From assembly GCA_017467275.1 (NCBI GenBank), contig JAFTSN010000027.1, forward strand, positions 103,204-167,203: 64,000 nt of DNA, given 5' to 3'. This document shows, piece after piece, positions 62,502-64,000 of the stretch. Numbering within the stretch: the stretch's first letter is position 1; the number at the start of each line of letters is the position of its first letter. The position numbers and the translations under genes are program-made. The notes below the pieces were generated by a model. That model worked only from the letters and a program-made list of their open reading frames with translations, was not told the DNA's origin and did not search any database. This stretch comes from Clostridia bacterium. Lineage in GTDB: Bacteria; Bacillota; Clostridia; Christensenellales; Borkfalkiaceae.

Positions 62502-63581
62502 ATGGTGAGTTTATCCCTGTGTATGATTGTAAAAGACGAGGAATCGGTGCTCGAGCGATGTTTAAAAAGCGTGAAGGATCACGTTGACGAGATCGTGATT
62601 GCGGATACGGGATCGTTAGACAAAACGGTGGAGATCGCAAGGCGGTTTACGGATAAAGTCTTCCCCTTTGCCTGGCAAGAGGACTTTGCGGCAGCGAGGA
62701 ATTTTTCCTTTTCAAAGGCAAGCGGCGATTATATCCTATGGCTGGACGCCGATGACGTGATAACCGAGGAAAACGGCGAAAAATTAGAGGCACTCAAACG
62801 TCTGCTCGATTCGTCACCTGCTGATACGGTGATATGTCCATACGACACTGCCGTCGATCAAAACGGCGGGGTAATATCCTCCTGCAATCGGGAAAGGATT
62901 GTCCGTCGGGAAGGGAAATGGAGGTGGCATGGCTGCGTTCACGAATGTATTCCCTCGTTTGGACGGGTGATTGTCTCCAATTTTCGCGTGACTCATAAGA
63001 GAAGCGAAAAGGAGCGCGGGAGCAGGAATTTAGATATCTACCGAAAGAATATCGCACGAGGGTATCCCCTCTCCGCACGGGATAAATTTTACTATGGGCG
63101 AGAGCTTTACTATAACCGCCTATTCCTCGAGGCGGAAGCCGTGCTTACCGAGATGATCCAATCGCCCGACGGCTGGTCGGTCAATAAGATTGAGGCGTGC
63201 AGGATCCTTGCACTCTGCCGCACTCAGCGGGGCGAACGATCGAAGGCGTTGGAAGCGTATTTCAAAGGATTTTTATACGGAGCGCCACGAGCGGGCGCGC
63301 TGTGCGGGATCGGGCAACTATTTAAGGAAGAAGAAAGATTTAAAGAGGCGGTTTTTTGGTATCAAGCGGCTTTTGGGTGCGAGAGTCACGTTGGCGACGG
63401 GGATTTCGAGGAGACGTATGACAGGAGCCTCTATCCCGCGCTCGGGCTTGTCTATTGCTTTTACCGTTTGGGCGACAGAGCAGAGGCGGCTCGCTGGCAT
63501 CGCATTTGCGAAGAGATCTCACCAGAGCATCCCTCCGTCGTTTATAATGCGCCGTTTTTTAAAGAGGAGGAAAAAATTTAG
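62502..63581 (+). CDS. GT2 glycosyltransferase with TPR-like C-terminus
   Basis: 359 residues. SLCMIVKDEESVLERCLKSV, EIVIADTGSLDKTVEIA and ILWLDADDVI form the GT2 site, with FAWQEDFAAARN typical of the SunS/TPR subgroup. The rear 170 residues are helical repeats (about 200-345). AGAGAGGTGAC precedes the ATG. Isolated from the main polysaccharide locus and next to the collagen-like gene, so glycosylation of that Thr-rich stalk is a possibility. Confidence 0.87.
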   Translation: MVSLSLCMIVKDEESVLERCLKSVKDHVDEIVIADTGSLDKTVEIARRFTDKVFPFAWQEDFAAARNFSFSKASGDYILWLDADDVITEENGEKLEALKRLLDSSPADTVICPYDTAVDQNGGVISSCNRERIVRREGKWRWHGCVHECIPSFGRVIVSNFRVTHKRSEKERGSRNLDIYRKNIARGYPLSARDKFYYGRELYYNRLFLEAEAVLTEMIQSPDGWSVNKIEACRILALCRTQRGERSKALEAYFKGFLYGAPRAGALCGIGQLFKEEERFKEAVFWYQAAFGCESHVGDGDFEETYDRSLYPALGLVYCFYRLGDRAEAARWHRICEEISPEHPSVVYNAPFFKEEEKI

Positions 63582-63634
63582 CAAAAAACGGACGCAAATG
63601 CGCGTTTCCCTTAGGGATTTTTTAGGAACTATAA

Positions 63635-63672
63635 AAGGATAGCAAAATATTTTGCTATCCTTTTCTTTTTGC
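63635..63672 (+). terminator. Terminator of the TPR glycosyltransferase gene
   Basis: 13-bp stem AAGGATAGCAAAA/TTTTGCTATCCTT followed by a T-rich run. The interval 63673-63815 is AT-rich with no gene besides the terminators. Confidence 0.9.
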
Positions 63673-63765
63673 TTTGCAAAACACACGACTTTCTTTTGAA
63701 AGTATAGTGTGCTACACTTTTGAAAATTTTTCCACAAAGAATATCAAATCGATAAATTGGAATTT

Positions 63766-63804
63766 GAAAAACAAGAGCAGTGCACATGCAAACGCACACT
63801 GCTC
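63766..63804 (-). terminator. Terminator of the partial gene at the window end
   Basis: Minus-strand GAGCAGTG...CACTGCTC stem followed by TTGTTTTT. Confidence 0.75.
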
Positions 63805-63815
63805 CGTTTGTTCGT

Positions 63816-64000
63816 TTAGTTAAAAAGTTGTCCTGGAAGTTTTAATTTTTCTTTGTAATAAAATGTTTTGTCAAATTCTTCGGCTTCTTGTTCATTAACG
63901 AAGTATCCTTGTGGCGGGGCATACTCCCCAGTGATGCCATCAAGATATCCTGGAATTAATTCTTTACAAAGAAAGAAGGATGAATCTGCACCATCGGGCA
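63816..64000 (-). CDS. C-terminal end of an unidentified protein (partial)
   Basis: The minus strand is open from the window edge to TAA at 63818-63816, encoding about 61 residues (segments CKELIPGYLDGITGEY and EEFDKTFYYKEKLKLPGQLFN). Codon use and the downstream terminator support a real gene. It was missed as an open frame because it lacks a start within the window. The family is not recognised. Confidence 0.6.
   Translation of the reverse strand, partial: PDGADSSFFLCKELIPGYLDGITGEYAPPQGYFVNEQEAEEFDKTFYYKEKLKLPGQLFN

Overview
The window looks like chromosome from a low-to-moderate GC Gram-positive (Bacillota, Clostridia-like) bacterium. Support: a DnaD-type primosome gene, Rex, DegV, a SpoIIE-type phosphatase, a BclA-like collagen protein, small lipoproteins with clear lipoboxes, an S6-SSB-S18 operon, and many promoters of the form TTGACN-17-TATAAT. 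No rRNA, prophage or CRISPR array was seen. The genus cannot be fixed from sequence alone; an uncultured gut Clostridia/Christensenellales-like lineage is a guess.

Layout. 0-0.7 kb: tail of an upstream gene, then three 146-bp direct repeats abutting a tRNA-Leu(CAG). 0.8-12 kb (minus strand): housekeeping genes read as dnaB, threonylcarbamoyl-AMP synthase, low-Mr phosphatase, rpiB, upp and an S51 peptidase, preceded by lepB, DegV, pepF and a hydrolase. 12-17.6 kb (mostly plus): a DnaD-type protein with a DnaI-like zinc tail, tRNA-Ser(GGA) with a duplicated 3' end, two paralogous lipoproteins, two candidate small RNAs and an esterase. 17.7-21.5 kb: xylAB with a divergent PocR/AraC regulator. 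21.5-25.8 kb: accessory islet with a secreted cysteine-peptidase homologue between two related small HTH-like proteins, a ParE/Phd module, and a sigma/anti-sigma pair. 25.9-46.7 kb: about 21 kb of minus-strand surface-polysaccharide genes from one strong promoter, running from the initiating sugar transferase to rfbA/rfbB. 47-56 kb: hpt, tilS, rex, ttcA-like, RecD-like helicase, SpoIIE-like phosphatase, lipid kinase, CCA transferase. 56.5-60.8 kb: a 1399-residue repeat protein of unknown function. 60.8-64 kb: rpsF-ssb-rpsR behind a probable S6:S18 leader, a collagen-like protein, a TPR glycosyltransferase and a partial gene.

How the genes work together. In the polysaccharide locus RfbA, RfbB, a DegT aminotransferase, a GNAT domain fused to the flippase and a WecF-like transferase form a plausible route to a dTDP-4-acylamido-4,6-dideoxyhexose and its transfer. 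rmlC/rmlD are absent, so rhamnose is not the product here. Three ATP-grasp genes, a pyruvyltransferase, a GT14, two GT2, one GT4, acetyltransferases, a polymerase and a flippase complete a Wzx/Wzy-type system.

Most unusual observations: (1) both tRNA genes are followed by inverted and direct copies of their own 3' ends interleaved with terminators; (2) an acetyltransferase gene is split by a G9 tract that may phase-switch it; (3) three genes have a -10 hexamer exactly 6 nt before the ATG, predicting leaderless mRNAs; (4) two back-to-back orphan small RNAs lie at 15.5-15.8 kb.
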